The notes: generated from the sequence alone by a model not told the origin. DNA of 64,000 nt from Streptomyces tagetis (GCF_018069565.1 NZ_JAGPNL010000002.1:62001-126000); one strand, 5' to 3'; positions 25,552-35,454 are shown, counted from the first letter of the stretch. Numbers and translations are program-made.

Positions 25552-26505
25552 GTGAACGGACGCCCAGTGCTGGTCTCCACCGAAGCCGAGGACCCGACCG
25601 CCGATCTGGTCATAGCGGAGCTGAACCGGCGCCGGGTGCCCGTCCTCCGGTTCGACCCCGGACGAGACTTCCCGACCCGCGCGACGCTGGCCGCGTCGGT
25701 GACGGCTGACGGCTGGTCGGGGCGCCTCACCGTCGGCAAGCGGGTTGCCGATCTCTCGCGCATCCGCGCGCTCTACCATCGGCGGCCGAACCCGTACACG
25801 CCGCAAAGCGAGTACCAGGCCGACCGGTTCGCCGCTCAGGAGAACCGCCGGGGGCTCAACGGCGTGCTCGGCGCGCTTCCGGGCTGTCTCTACCTGAGCC
25901 ACCCGCAGGCCATCGCCCGCGCCGAGTACAAGCCCGCGCAACTCTTCGTGGCCTCCCGGTCAGGGCTGCCGGTTCCGGCAACGCTGATCACCAACAACCC
26001 GGCCGAAGCAAAGCTGTTCGCCGCTGCGCACCCCACGATCTACAAGCCTTTGCACGCCGGGGCCTACCACGTGGACGGCGAGCCCGCCGGTATCTGGGCG
26101 GCACCGGTCGAGCCCGGAGAGATCACCGGCGCCGTGGGCAACTGCGCGCATCTCTTTCAGGCGCAGGTACCGAAGTCCGGCGACGTGCGCGCCGTGGTGG
26201 TCGGGGAGCAGGTGTTCTGCGCGCTGATCACTGCCCCGCCCGGGGTGATCGACTGGCGCAGTCAGTACCGGAACCTGGCGTACGAACCCGTGGACTGTCC
26301 CGAGCCGGTCCGGGCCGCCCTGCTGCGGTTCCTCGGTGAGTTCGGGCTGTGCTTCGGGGCGTTCGACTTCGCCGTGACCCCCGGGAGTGAATGGTGGTTC
26401 CTGGAGTGCAACCCGAACGGTCAATGGGCGTGGCTGGAGCACGCGGCGGGCCTGCCGATCACGTCCGCCATCGCGGATCTTCTGGAGAACGGAGTGACCC
26501 GGTGA
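25552..26505 (+). CDS. tgmB: Graspetide ATP-grasp ligase
   Basis: ATP-grasp enzyme of 317 residues that would use ATP to form omega-ester or omega-amide links in the precursor. It has the MvdD/TgmB-type N-terminal domain ([30 protein letters not shown]) and the ATP-grasp C-terminal domain with [38 protein letters not shown] and the metal-binding [19 protein letters not shown] start with GGGAG upstream; GTGA overlap with the methyltransferase gene. Confidence 0.9.
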   Translation: MNGRPVLVSTEAEDPTADLVIAELNRRRVPVLRFDPGRDFPTRATLAASVTADGWSGRLTVGKRVADLSRIRALYHRRPNPYTPQSEYQADRFAAQENRRGLNGVLGALPGCLYLSHPQAIARAEYKPAQLFVASRSGLPVPATLITNNPAEAKLFAAAHPTIYKPLHAGAYHVDGEPAGIWAAPVEPGEITGAVGNCAHLFQAQVPKSGDVRAVVVGEQVFCALITAPPGVIDWRSQYRNLAYEPVDCPEPVRAALLRFLGEFGLCFGAFDFAVTPGSEWWFLECNPNGQWAWLEHAAGLPITSAIADLLENGVTR

Positions 26506-27617
26506 ACGAGTCCGAGGGTCTGCGTGCGGTGCTGGCCGCACAGCTCAGGGAAGCGGGGGTGATCCTGACCGCCGCGTGGGAAGCGGCGGTGCTGGCTGTC
26601 CCGCGTGAGGCGTTCTTGCGGGACGGCTGGTTCGAGTACGACGGCGATGGGTGGTACCGGCCCGTGTCGCTGGAGAGGTCGCCCGAGCTGATCGGCCGCG
26701 TGTACGAGGACGACACGTTGGTGACTCAGCTCGCCGGCCGCGTGGTGCCCCGGCAGGTCGAGGGCCGGTTGGCGCAGGTGCCCACGTCGTCCTCGACGCT
26801 GCCCGGTCTGGTGGTCCGGATGCTCGAAGACCTGCGGGTGCGGTCCGGCATGTCCGTGCTGGAGGTGGGGACGGGCACCGGCTATTCGACTGCGCTGCTG
26901 ACGCACGCCCTTGGCGACGATCAGGTGACGTCGATCGAGGTGGACGCGGATGTGTCGGCTCGGGCGTCCGTGGCGCTGGGCGGACTCGGGTACCGGCCCG
27001 AGCTGGTGACCGGTGACGGGCTCGCCGGTCACGCCAAGGGTGCACCGTATGACCGGATCGTCGCCACGTGCGGGGTCCGGACCGTTCCGGCCGAGTGGAT
27101 CGCGCAGACCCGGCCGGGCGGCGAAATCCTGGTGACCGTGGGCGGCTGGATGAACGCTTCCGAGCTGGTGCGGCTCACGGTGGCCGAGGACGGCACGGCG
27201 GCAGGTCCGGTGCTGGGCGGCGGTGTGTCGTTCATGCTCGCCCGTCCGCACACGCCCCCGCCACTCGGCATGCTGCCCGCGCTCGATCAGGCCGAGGCCC
27301 GTCCGGCGGGCGTCGGCGCTGATGTGCTCGGCCAGTGGGCGGCCCGGTTCGTGGCACAGTTCGCGGCCCCCACGGCGCAGTACTTCGTCATGCCCCGCAA
27401 CGGACGCACCGAGCACGTGTTGGTGGACGTGGACGGCGGGTCATGGGCCGCGGTGTTCGAGGACGGGGGCCGCTGGCTGGCCCGGCAGGGAGGGCCGGTT
27501 CGTCTCTGGGACGCGGTGGCCGAGTCGATCACCCGCTGGCGCGTCGCGGGTGAGCCCACGGGCGAGCGACTGCGGATGGCTGTCAGCGCCGAGGGCCAGC
27601 GGATCGAATGGGACTGA
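26502..27617 (+). CDS. tgmC: PIMT-like O-methyltransferase of the graspetide cluster
   Basis: Protein-L-isoaspartate O-methyltransferase homologue of 371 residues. Residues 1 to about 230 are the SAM domain: the PIMT-type [26 protein letters not shown], and motif [20 protein letters not shown]. The last 140 residues are an extra domain found in RiPP-associated PIMTs. In studied graspetides such enzymes methylate an Asp, which then cyclises to an aspartimide. The GTG at 26502 overlaps the stop of tgmB. About 200 bp with no clear gene follow. Confidence 0.9.
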   Translation: MNESEGLRAVLAAQLREAGVILTAAWEAAVLAVPREAFLRDGWFEYDGDGWYRPVSLERSPELIGRVYEDDTLVTQLAGRVVPRQVEGRLAQVPTSSSTLPGLVVRMLEDLRVRSGMSVLEVGTGTGYSTALLTHALGDDQVTSIEVDADVSARASVALGGLGYRPELVTGDGLAGHAKGAPYDRIVATCGVRTVPAEWIAQTRPGGEILVTVGGWMNASELVRLTVAEDGTAAGPVLGGGVSFMLARPHTPPPLGMLPALDQAEARPAGVGADVLGQWAARFVAQFAAPTAQYFVMPRNGRTEHVLVDVDGGSWAAVFEDGGRWLARQGGPVRLWDAVAESITRWRVAGEPTGERLRMAVSAEGQRIEWD

Positions 27618-27821
27618 GCCCGGCAGTTCGGGCCAGTGCCCGGTGCGCCTGCGTACGGCGATATGCCCCCGTGCGGTCTCCGTGACGGTGTGGGGCAGCA
27701 ACTGGCTCTTGACGATGATGCACTCCGGCGGTCGCTCCCGCCCCTGTGCCAAGGCACCTGTTCGGAAACCGGCCCTCAGCTCGGGCCACGGTGACGTCGG
27801 CCGTGTCCTTCGGGGGACGGG

Positions 27822-28829
27822 TCAGTGTTTTGTGTCGCGCAGGGTGAGGACGTAGGTCGCCGTCACCGCTACGCCGCGGTCCTCGTCGGCGGAGAGGCCG
27901 ACGAGGGCGCGTGACGCCGTCTCCCCGGGGATCTCCGCGAGCGCCTGTGCCAGCCGACGGCGTGCGGAGGGGCCGAGCGTGCCGTCGGCGAGGTGTCCGA
28001 CGAGGCCGGTGGCGATCCGCTCCGCCAGCTCGGGATCGGCCGCCAGCGTGCCCAGCGCGTCGGCCGCGTCGACGTCGTTGCCCTCCTCGACGGCCAGGCC
28101 GACGAGTACCGGGATCGCGTCGGCCACGCCCCGGGCGCCGAGGGCCGGCGCCGCGTACGCCCGGACCACCGCGTCCGGGTGGGCGAGCGCCTCCCGCAGC
28201 ACGTCGGTCGCCGCACCGTACGGCAGTTCCGCGAGGGCCTGGACGGCCCGCCTGCGCGTCTCGGGCGCGGGGGAGCCGAGGCCCTCCGCCAGCAGCGCCG
28301 CCCCCTCGGCTCCCGACTGGGCCAGAGCCCAGCGCAGGGCGCCGGCGACATGCGGGTCCGCCTCCTTCAGCACGGCCTCGACCAGGGCCTCCACCGGTAC
28401 GGGAACGTCCTCCACGGCCGACAGGGCGGCCCGCTGCCGCGCCCCCGGGCTCCGCGAACGCAGCGCCTGGAGGAGGGCGACGGTCCGCAGGACCTCGTCC
28501 CAGTCGGCGGGTTCCGCGGCGCCGATGCGGCGGAGCCGCGTGAGCAGTTCCGTCTCCGCCGCGAGCCGCTCCCGCGTACGGCGGATGAGGTCGCCGACCA
28601 ACTCCGCCGGGGCGAACTCCGGGTCGTCGAGCGCCCGCCGGACGTCACCGAGCGACAGCCCCAGCGTCCGCAGGCTCTCGATGTGGAAGACGCGCCGGAT
28701 GTCCTCGCCGGAGTAGGTGCGGTAACCCGAGGCCGTACGGCCCGTCGGCCGCACCAGGCCGAGCGATTCGTAGTGCCGCAGCATCCGCGCGCTCACCCCG
28801 GACCGCCGGGCCACCTCACCGATCAGCAC
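27822..28829 (-). CDS. MerR-family regulator with HEAT-repeat sensor domain
   Basis: A 335-residue protein. Residues 1-75 are a MerR HTH: LIGEVARRSGVSARMLRHYE, followed by SGYRTYSGEDIRRVFHIESL. A coiled-coil-like segment follows, then about 200 residues of helical repeats such as AALRALREALAHPD-like pairs (for example GAATDVLREALAHPDAVVRA) that read as HEAT/PBS-lyase-type repeats. MerR fused to HEAT repeats is uncommon. It is 3 bases downstream of another HEAT protein gene, so the two are an operon. Confidence 0.87.
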   Translation of the reverse strand: MLIGEVARRSGVSARMLRHYESLGLVRPTGRTASGYRTYSGEDIRRVFHIESLRTLGLSLGDVRRALDDPEFAPAELVGDLIRRTRERLAAETELLTRLRRIGAAEPADWDEVLRTVALLQALRSRSPGARQRAALSAVEDVPVPVEALVEAVLKEADPHVAGALRWALAQSGAEGAALLAEGLGSPAPETRRRAVQALAELPYGAATDVLREALAHPDAVVRAYAAPALGARGVADAIPVLVGLAVEEGNDVDAADALGTLAADPELAERIATGLVGHLADGTLGPSARRRLAQALAEIPGETASRALVGLSADEDRGVAVTATYVLTLRDTKH

Positions 28830-28832
28830 CGC

Positions 28833-29591
28833 CTACCGCTCCTCCCCGCCGGCCGCCACTGCCGGACCGTACGCCGTCCCGCCGGACGCGCTCGCCCCGC
28901 CGGGCCCGACCCGCTCGCCCGAGCCGCCGCTCCCACCCGCACCGCCGAGGGCCACGACGCGCTTCGCCTCCTCGACCGCGTACGCGAATCCGGCGTCCGG
29001 GTCACGCCACAGCCGCTCCGTGGCGATCGCGTGCGCGCGCACCTCCGGGTCGGGATCGCCCGCCGCGGCCTCCAGCACCGGCAGCACCGCCTCCCCGAGC
29101 GCGATCAGCGCCCGGCTGAGGCTCAGCCGCGTCTCCTCCGCACCGCGCCCGAGCTGCGTCGCCAACCCTACGGCCAGCTCCCGCTGCCCGCCCTCGGGCA
29201 CGAGCACCACCGCCGCCCGCCAGGCGCTACGGGCCACCTCGTCGTCGGCGTCGGCGAGCAGCGCCGGGGTGAGCGCGGGCCACGCCCGCCGGTCCCCGAT
29301 CTTGGACAGGGTGTGCAGCGCCTGACTCCTGGCCCGCGCCCGCTCCGAGCGGACCGCGTCGAGCAGCGCCGGGACCGTCGCCGACGCCGCGTGGCGGGTG
29401 AGCGCCCAGGTCAGCATCTCGCGTACGGAGAAATCGGGTTCCACCGCGCACCGCTCGACCAGCGGGCCGACGAACGACGGGTCCGGGGCCGAGCCGATCG
29501 CCAGCGCCACCCGGAGCCGGACCGACGGGTCGTCGTGCTCCAGCCCCCGCAGCGCCCGCCTCGTGTGCGCGTCCTGTGCCGTCTCGGTCAT
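28833..29591 (-). CDS. HEAT-repeat protein
   Basis: A 252-residue helical-repeat protein, for example ALRGLEHDDPSVRLRVALAI, FSVREMLTWALTRHA and RARSQALHTLSKIGD, each a typical HEAT/PBS-lyase repeat. The C-terminal 40 residues are Gly/Ser-rich and disordered. The ATG at 29591 has GGAGG 6-10 bases upstream, which favours it over the GTG at 29612. HEAT repeats usually bind other proteins; the coupled MerR-HEAT regulator next door is an obvious partner candidate. Confidence 0.83.
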   Translation of the reverse strand: MTETAQDAHTRRALRGLEHDDPSVRLRVALAIGSAPDPSFVGPLVERCAVEPDFSVREMLTWALTRHAASATVPALLDAVRSERARARSQALHTLSKIGDRRAWPALTPALLADADDEVARSAWRAAVVLVPEGGQRELAVGLATQLGRGAEETRLSLSRALIALGEAVLPVLEAAAGDPDPEVRAHAIATERLWRDPDAGFAYAVEEAKRVVALGGAGGSGGSGERVGPGGASASGGTAYGPAVAAGGEER

Positions 29592-29766
29592 GGGGACCAC
29601 CTCCTCGGCCACAGTGAAGGGCTTGTCACCGTGTCAAGGTCAAGCCGGCCGCCCCGGCCGCCCCGGCCGTCCGTGGCCCGCCGTGCCGGTGTCCGCCGCG
29701 TCCGCGCCCGCCGCGTCCGTGCCGCGCCCGCGCCCGCCGCGCCCCCCGTGCCCGGGGCGCCGTGTG

Positions 29767-31134
29767 TCAGACGCCCAGGACGGCCTTGGCGGTGAGGAAG
29801 TAGATGATCAGGCCGGTGGCGTCCACCAGGGTGGTGACCATGGGGGCGGAGACGACCGCCGGGTCGATCCGCAGCCGTTTGGCGAGCAGGGGCATGGCGC
29901 CGCCGATGGTCGCCGCCCACCCGCAGATCAGCACCAGCGTGATCCCGACCACCAGGGCGATGTCCGCGCTGACGAACACCGTGCCCACCACCAGGCCGAG
30001 CGCGGCCAGCAACGCGCCCAGCACCAGCCCCACCCGGCACTCGCGCCAGATCACCTTCAGCAGGTCGGAGCCGCGGACCTCGCCGACCGCCAGGGCGCGG
30101 ACGCAGGCGGTGGCGGCCTGGGCACCGGCGTTGCCGCCCGCCCCGATGAGCATGGGGATGAACAGGGCGAGGGCGGCGACCTGTTCCAGTGTGGCCTCGA
30201 ACGCCTGGGTGACCCCGACCGTGAGGGTGGCCGCGACCAGCAGCAGGCTCAGCCACAGGGCGCGGTAGCGGGCGAGCTGCCAGACGGTGGCGGCCATGTA
30301 GTGCCCGGCCCACGGCGCGGCACCGGCCTGGCGGGCGACGTCCTCGGTGTCGGCGGCCTCGATGACCTCCACGGCGTCGTCGATGGTGAACAGCCCGACG
30401 AGCCGGCCCTCGCTGTCGACGACCGGCAGGTTCAGGTCGTTGGTCTCCCGCATCAGGCGGGCCGCCGCCTCGGCGGAGTCGGTGGCCCACGCGTAGGCGG
30501 GCTCGGTGACGACGAGGTCGGAGACCGGCGTGTCCAGCTCGTTGAGGACCAGCTCCCGCAGTTCCACGATGCCGGTGAGCCTGCGGCCGGAGTCCACCAC
30601 GGGCAGCGTGTACACCGTCTCGGCGTCGGCGCCTTTGCGCCGTACCGTCCGCAGGGCCTGTTCGACGGTCAGGTCCTGCGCCAGTGCCACGGTCTCCGGC
30701 GTCATGAAGCGGCCCACCGAGCCGTCCGGGTAGCCCAGCAGGGCGGAGGTCATCCGCCGCTCGTTCGGGCTCAGTCCGGCCAGCACCCGCTTGACGACCT
30801 TCGCGGGGGCCTCCTTCAGCATCCGGGCCCGGTTGTCGGGCTCCATGCCCTCGACGAGGTCCAGGAAGGAACGGTCCCGCAGCCCTTCGAGGATCTGCTG
30901 CTGATTGACCGGTTTCAGCTCCTCGAACACGTCGAGCGCCCGGTCCTTGTGGAGCAGCCGGAAGGCCACCCCGGCGTCGACCGCGTCCATGCGCGCCAGT
31001 TCGTCGGCGATCACATGGGGCGGATACCTCTCCAGCCACGCCTGGGCGGCGTCCAGCCGCTGGTCCTTGACGATGGTCCGCAACGGCTCGGTCGGCTCCG
31101 CGTCCGAGCCGGAGGGCAGGGGTGCTTGCGGCAT
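29767..31134 (-). CDS. mgtE: MgtE-family magnesium transporter
   Basis: Mg2+ channel of 455 residues with the full MgtE layout. The N-domain covers about residues 20-130 (superhelical, DVFEELKPVNQQQILEGL). A CBS pair follows at about 135-260 (SVGRFMTPETVALAQDLTVE; LPVVDSEGRLVGLFTIDDAV). Five membrane helices follow, with the selectivity motif FIPMLIGAGGNAGAQAATAC and the last-helix VDATGLIIYFLTAK. Probably monocistronic. Confidence 0.94.
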   Translation of the reverse strand: MPQAPLPSGSDAEPTEPLRTIVKDQRLDAAQAWLERYPPHVIADELARMDAVDAGVAFRLLHKDRALDVFEELKPVNQQQILEGLRDRSFLDLVEGMEPDNRARMLKEAPAKVVKRVLAGLSPNERRMTSALLGYPDGSVGRFMTPETVALAQDLTVEQALRTVRRKGADAETVYTLPVVDSGRRLTGIVELRELVLNELDTPVSDLVVTEPAYAWATDSAEAAARLMRETNDLNLPVVDSEGRLVGLFTIDDAVEVIEAADTEDVARQAGAAPWAGHYMAATVWQLARYRALWLSLLLVAATLTVGVTQAFEATLEQVAALALFIPMLIGAGGNAGAQAATACVRALAVGEVRGSDLLKVIWRECRVGLVLGALLAALGLVVGTVFVSADIALVVGITLVLICGWAATIGGAMPLLAKRLRIDPAVVSAPMVTTLVDATGLIIYFLTAKAVLGV

Positions 31135-31666
31135 GACAGCGTCCTCAATACAGCAGGGGGTTGACCAGGGACATCAACGAGACGACGCGAGGAGCCATCG
31201 GCGCCGCCGCTCCCGTGGCGACGGCCGGGGGCTCCTACGCGGTATGCGGACTGGGAGGTTCACCCAGCATCTCGGTGACACCTCCCTCGTCCGGGCGCGG
31301 CACCGCCGGTACATCGGCCGAAGGGGCGGCACGCCCCCGGACCGCGTCGGTGCGGACTCGTCCGGCGGCCTCCGCGGCCACCGGTACGGCCGGGCTCCGG
31401 AGCCGGCTTCCAGCACATCTCATGGTCCCTTCCGGATCGCGTACCGTCGTGGGGTCTCCCCCCATTGCTACGGCACTCGCCCCCGCACGCCGTCACCGGG
31501 TCCCGTGAAGTCGTCGGCCGGCGTCCGCGGCGAACGGCGGCCCCCGCGGTGGGCGCGTCCGACAAGATGATCTGATTGCGCAATCAGGCAACCAATCAAT
31601 CCGCCCACCATAACCCAGCGCCGGACCACGACCGCCCCCGGAGCGGCGGCCCGGTACCCTCACCGC
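31135..31666. promoter_or_regulatory. Long divergent intergenic region with a perfect palindrome at 31572-31587
   Basis: These 532 bases lie between mgtE (minus) and a tetR gene (plus). No convincing gene was seen. A perfect 16-bp palindrome, CTGATTGC/GCAATCAG at 31572-31587, is followed by AT-richer sequence (about 31588-31600) and lies about 80 bases before the tetR start, so it is a good candidate autoregulatory TetR operator. I saw no clear Mg-responsive leader (M-box) for mgtE, though this cannot be excluded by eye. Confidence 0.6.
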
Positions 31667-32260
31667 GTGAAGCAGCAGCCCCCATCCGATGAGCGGCGGC
31701 CCGCGAACGAGGGGCGCAAGGCAGCCGCCCGCAACCGGGCCGCACTCGTCGCCGCCGCCCGCGAGATCTACGCGGAGGACGGTCTCGGCGCTCCGCTCTC
31801 CGCGATCGCGCGCCGGGCCGGCGTCGGCCAGGGCGTCCTCTACCGGCACTTCCCCGACCGGGCCGCCGTGGCGACCGCCGTCCTGGAGGAGAACGTCCGG
31901 CAGATCGAGCGGGCGGCGGCGGAGCCGGACGCCGATCTCGCCGGGGTGCTCGGCGTCCTGACCTGGCATCTGACCCGGTCAACGGCGTTCATCGGCCTCC
32001 TCCACGCCGACGGCGCGGACAGCCGCGCCGCCGTGCCCGCGTACGCCCAGGAATTGTCCGAGCGGGTCGAGCGCTCCCTGCGGCGCCATCTGCCGGACGG
32101 TCACCGGCTCGCCGGGGTCGACGAGGGACTCCGGCTCGCCGTCGCCATGGTCTCCGGCGCCGTCACCGGCCCCACCCGCGAGCAGCGGGAGCGCCGGGCG
32201 CTGACGGCGTGGGCGCTGCTCGGGGTCGAGGTGGGCGCGGTACGGCCCCACGAGGAGTGA
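31667..32260 (+). CDS. TetR-family regulator
   Basis: A 197-residue TetR-like protein. The HTH is NRAALVAAAREIYAEDGLGAPLS followed in frame by AIARRAGVGQGVLYRHFPDR, close to the group with a SbtR-like C-terminal domain. GTG start. No adjacent plus-strand target gene exists, so it may regulate itself through the palindrome at 31572-31587 and targets elsewhere. A 170-bp G/C-rich repeat-containing spacer follows. Confidence 0.88.
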   Translation: MKQQPPSDERRPANEGRKAAARNRAALVAAAREIYAEDGLGAPLSAIARRAGVGQGVLYRHFPDRAAVATAVLEENVRQIERAAAEPDADLAGVLGVLTWHLTRSTAFIGLLHADGADSRAAVPAYAQELSERVERSLRRHLPDGHRLAGVDEGLRLAVAMVSGAVTGPTREQRERRALTAWALLGVEVGAVRPHEE

Positions 32261-32429
32261 CGGCGGCCGGCCGCCGTGGCCCGGTGACGACGCCCAGCCG
32301 CAGGGGCCGGTGACGGCGGCCGACCACCGGCGTCGGTGGCGGCGCCCGGCCGCGCGGACCGGTGACGGTGGTCCACCGCGCGGACGGTCACCGGGCTCAG
32401 GCGCGCGCACCGCGCACCGCGCACCGCGC

Positions 32430-33455
32430 TCAGCCGCCGTTGGACTGCCGGGTGCCCTTGCCCAGGGCGTCGAAGGTGAACAGGTAGCCCCCGGCGGGCC
32501 CGCTGACGGTCATGTAGGCCCGGGTCCCGCCGGGCACGATGGCCACGTTGGTCGCCGACTCCAGTCCCTCGGCGGCGCGGGCCGGCACCTCCACGGTGGC
32601 CAGGCGCTCGCCGTGCTTGTCGTACACCGCCATCGCGGGGCGGCCGTGGAGCCCCTGGTAGAGGTTGCCGTCCGCGTCGACGGCGATCGAGTCGGTCTGG
32701 GCGAGGCCGCCGTCGACCCGGATGGCGGTGTGCCGGGGAGCGATGCCGGCCGGGCCGCCGAGGCGGAGGTAGGAGACGCGGTTCTCGGTGAGTTCACTGA
32801 ACCACAGCCCCCGGTACTCCGCGTCGAACGAGATGCCGTTCGGCGAGGCCAGCCCGTCCGCCAGGACGCTGGCGTTCCGGCCGTCGCGGTCGACGCGGAC
32901 CACGCGGCCCGTCGCCTCGCCGGTGGACATGCCGCGCGAGTCGCTGACGTAGAGGTGGCCGTCCCGGTCGAAGGCCAGGTCGTCCGGGTTCATCCGCGCT
33001 CCGTCGACCTCGCCGGAGAAGAAGGTCCGCGGATCGCTCCCGTCGGGCGCGAGGCTCACGATCTCGCCGTGGGAGAAGTCGGTCAGGTAGAGGCGCCCGT
33101 CGTACGGGCTGAACTGGGCCGAGGTGTAGGCGCCGCGGTCGTCGGTGTGGACGCCCTTCGCGGTCTTTCGCCGCACGTCGACGCGGAGGACCTTCGGTGC
33201 GCCGGGCGGCGCGGTGACGTCGACGACGTGCAGGGCGCCGTCCGCGTCGAAGACCGGCCCCTCCAGCAGGGTCATCCCGGTCGCCTCGTGGACGTCCGTC
33301 AGCCGCATGAACTGCTGGGCGCGGATGATCCGGCCCGCGCCGGGGCCGGCCGCCGCGCCGGCGGCGGAGTGGTCCGCCTCGGTGCCGCACCCGGTGAGGG
33401 TCAGCAGGCCGATCGTGGCGAGCCCGGCGAGGGACCGGACCGTGAGTCGTCGCAT
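32430..33455 (-). CDS. SMP-30/gluconolactonase-like lipoprotein
   Basis: A 341-residue secreted lipoprotein. The signal peptide ends in the lipobox LTLTGC (Cys at 23). The rest is a six-bladed beta-propeller of the SMP-30/NHL group: LEGPVFDADGALHVVDV, MNPDDLAFDRDGHLYVSDS, SPNGISFDAEYRGLWFSE, with the Glu/Asn/Asp metal ligands in these strands. Relatives hydrolyse lactones. The gene is divergent from a Baeyer-Villiger monooxygenase across a shared palindrome. This suggests a linked job, with the monooxygenase forming a lactone or ester and the propeller opening it, although the lipoprotein would act outside the membrane. Confidence 0.88.
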   Translation of the reverse strand: MRRLTVRSLAGLATIGLLTLTGCGTEADHSAAGAAAGPGAGRIIRAQQFMRLTDVHEATGMTLLEGPVFDADGALHVVDVTAPPGAPKVLRVDVRRKTAKGVHTDDRGAYTSAQFSPYDGRLYLTDFSHGEIVSLAPDGSDPRTFFSGEVDGARMNPDDLAFDRDGHLYVSDSRGMSTGEATGRVVRVDRDGRNASVLADGLASPNGISFDAEYRGLWFSELTENRVSYLRLGGPAGIAPRHTAIRVDGGLAQTDSIAVDADGNLYQGLHGRPAMAVYDKHGERLATVEVPARAAEGLESATNVAIVPGGTRAYMTVSGPAGGYLFTFDALGKGTRQSNGG

Positions 33456-33503
33456 GGGGGGTCACTCTTCCTGTCCGAGGTGTGCGGGAGCCGTCCCCGC
33501 TCC

Positions 33504-33525
33504 AACCGGACAGCACTGTCCGGTT
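33504..33525. promoter_or_regulatory. Perfect 22-bp palindrome, shared operator candidate
   Basis: AACCGGACAG (33504-33513) and CTGTCCGGTT (33516-33525) are exact complements around a CA centre. The site lies between the divergent lipoprotein and monooxygenase genes, 49 bases from the lipoprotein start. The form is typical of TetR-family operators. The nearby TetR genes at 31667 and 36416 are possible binders. Confidence 0.75.
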
Positions 33526-33631
33526 GTTGCTACGGTAGTGCATGACCGCCCAAGTCCCGTGCTGCACAGGTCAGTTCATGGCGAGCGAGCGGTCATACGG
33601 CAGCGAACCGGAAGGATTGAGGTCCCCCCAC

Positions 33632-35440
33632 GTGACGTCTTCGCAGATGGTGTCCCCGGACGAACTCGACCGGCTGAGGCGGCGCTACCGCCTCGAACGG
33701 GAGCGCCGGGTACGCGCCGACGGCCCCCGCCAGTACGTCGGCGCCGACGCCGCCTTCGGCTCCTACGCCGCCGACCCCCACGCGGCGGCGCCGGCCCCGC
33801 GCGAGCCGCTGAAGGACACGGTGGACGTCGCCGTCGTCGGCGGCGGATTCGGCGGCATCCTCGCGGGCGCCCGGCTGCGCGCCCAGGGCGTCGGCCGGGT
33901 CCGTATCGTCGAGAGGGGCGGCGACTTCGGCGGCACCTGGTACTGGAACCGGTACCCCGGCATCCACTGCGACATCGAGTCGCACGTGTACCTGCCGATG
34001 CTCGACGAGACCGGGTACGTGCCCGAGTGGAAGTACGCCCCCGGCGAGGAGATCCGCCGCCACGCGGTGCGGATCGCGGAGAAGTCCGACCTCTACGCGG
34101 ACGCCCTGTTCTCCACCGCGGTCACCTCCCTGACCTGGGACGAACCGTCCGGGACGTGGCTCGTCACGACCGACCGGGGGGACGAGTTCCGGGCCACGTA
34201 CGTCATCACGGCCACCGGCACCCTGACCGACCTGAAGCTCCCCGGCATCCCGGGCATCGAGGAGTTCGAGGGCCGCACCTTCCACACCTCGCGCTGGGAC
34301 TACGCCTACACCAAGGGCTCCCCGAAGGGCGGCCTGAGCGGCCTCGCGGACCAGCGCGTCGGCGTGGTCGGCACCGGCGCCACCGGCGTCCAGGTCATCC
34401 CGATGCTCGCCGAGGACGCCGGCCACCTCTACGTCTTCCAGCGCACCCCCTCCAGCGTGGACGTGCGCGCCAACCGCCCCACCACCGCCGGGGACGTCGG
34501 CGCCGACCACCACGGCTGGGCACGCGAACGCCGCGACAACTTTCTGCGCATCGTCTCCGGGGAACCGTCCGGGGAGGACCGGGTGGCGGACGGGTGGACG
34601 GCGTCCGCCGCCCTGCTGGAGAAACTGCTGCCGAGCTTCCGCCGGGAGGGCGACCCGGCCGCCTTCGAAGCCGCCTACGAGGCCGCGGACGCCGCCCGGA
34701 TGAACGAGATCCGGGCCCGCGTCGAGCGGACCGTCACCGATCCGGCGACGGCGGAGAAGCTCAAGCCCTGGTACCGGTACGCCTGCAAGCGGCCCACCTT
34801 CTCCGACACGTACCTCCAGGCGTTCAACCGGGACAACGTCACCCTGGTCGACACCGCGGACACCCACGGCATCGAGCGCATGACCGCCCGCGGCGTCGTG
34901 GTCGGCGACACCGAATACGCCCTGGACTGCCTGATCTTCGCCACCGGGTTCTCCGTCGGCGCCTCCGGCCTCCACACCGGCAGCCTCCCCGTCCGGGGAC
35001 GGGACGGTCTGCGGCTGCCGCAGGCGTGGGCGGAGCGCGGGATGCGGACCCTGCACGGCTTCACCAGCCACGGCTTCCCGAACCTCATCCAGTTGGGCGC
35101 CCCGCAGAGCGCCGCCAGCGTCAACTTCACCCACGTCCTGGACGAACACGCCGTCCACGCCGCCGCCCTGGTGGCCGCCGCCGAGGCCGAGGGCGCGGTC
35201 ATCGAACCGTCCCGCGAGGCCGAGGACGCGTGGAACGCCCTCCTGGCCGGGGCCGCCCCCGACCACGAGTGGTTCCACGCCGACTGCACCCCCGGCTACT
35301 ACAACGGCGAGGGGCGCGGCCGGCCCAACGGCCCGACCGCCTACCCCCACGGCGCCTTCGCCTTCCACGAACTCCTGCGGCGGTGGCGCGAGGACTCCCT
35401 GCACGAGGCACTACGGCCCCGGACCGCCGCGCGGCCCTGA
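33632..35440 (+). CDS. Baeyer-Villiger flavin monooxygenase
   Basis: FAD/NADPH monooxygenase of about 602 residues, the size of cyclohexanone/phenylacetone-type BVMOs. It has the first Rossmann motif VAVVGGGFGGILAGARL, DFGGTWYWNRYPGIHCD, the BVMO fingerprint FEGRTFHTSRWDY, and the second Rossmann motif VGVVGTGATGVQVIP. It converts ketones to esters or lactones. The start is uncertain. The GTG at 33632 (GAGG nine bases before) is chosen; the ATG at 33647 and an in-frame start at 33542 are alternatives. Confidence 0.9.
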   Translation: MTSSQMVSPDELDRLRRRYRLERERRVRADGPRQYVGADAAFGSYAADPHAAAPAPREPLKDTVDVAVVGGGFGGILAGARLRAQGVGRVRIVERGGDFGGTWYWNRYPGIHCDIESHVYLPMLDETGYVPEWKYAPGEEIRRHAVRIAEKSDLYADALFSTAVTSLTWDEPSGTWLVTTDRGDEFRATYVITATGTLTDLKLPGIPGIEEFEGRTFHTSRWDYAYTKGSPKGGLSGLADQRVGVVGTGATGVQVIPMLAEDAGHLYVFQRTPSSVDVRANRPTTAGDVGADHHGWARERRDNFLRIVSGEPSGEDRVADGWTASAALLEKLLPSFRREGDPAAFEAAYEAADAARMNEIRARVERTVTDPATAEKLKPWYRYACKRPTFSDTYLQAFNRDNVTLVDTADTHGIERMTARGVVVGDTEYALDCLIFATGFSVGASGLHTGSLPVRGRDGLRLPQAWAERGMRTLHGFTSHGFPNLIQLGAPQSAASVNFTHVLDEHAVHAAALVAAAEAEGAVIEPSREAEDAWNALLAGAAPDHEWFHADCTPGYYNGEGRGRPNGPTAYPHGAFAFHELLRRWREDSLHEALRPRTAARP

Positions 35441-35454
35441 GCGCCGCACCCCCT

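Noticed and set aside
27441..27752. Possible minus-strand gene after tgmC (about 103 residues)
   Set aside because: Half of it is antisense to tgmC. The part beyond 27617 could be a gene remnant, but no family signal supports it.
31161..31508. Plus-strand open frame in the mgtE-tetR gap
   Set aside because: Low-complexity Ala/Thr/Arg translation and no ribosome-binding site; probably non-coding.
32261..32429. Repeated CCGGTGACG and GCACCGC units after the TetR gene as a possible repeat element
   Set aside because: Short, irregular and in extremely GC-rich sequence; chance or a weak terminator is enough to explain them.
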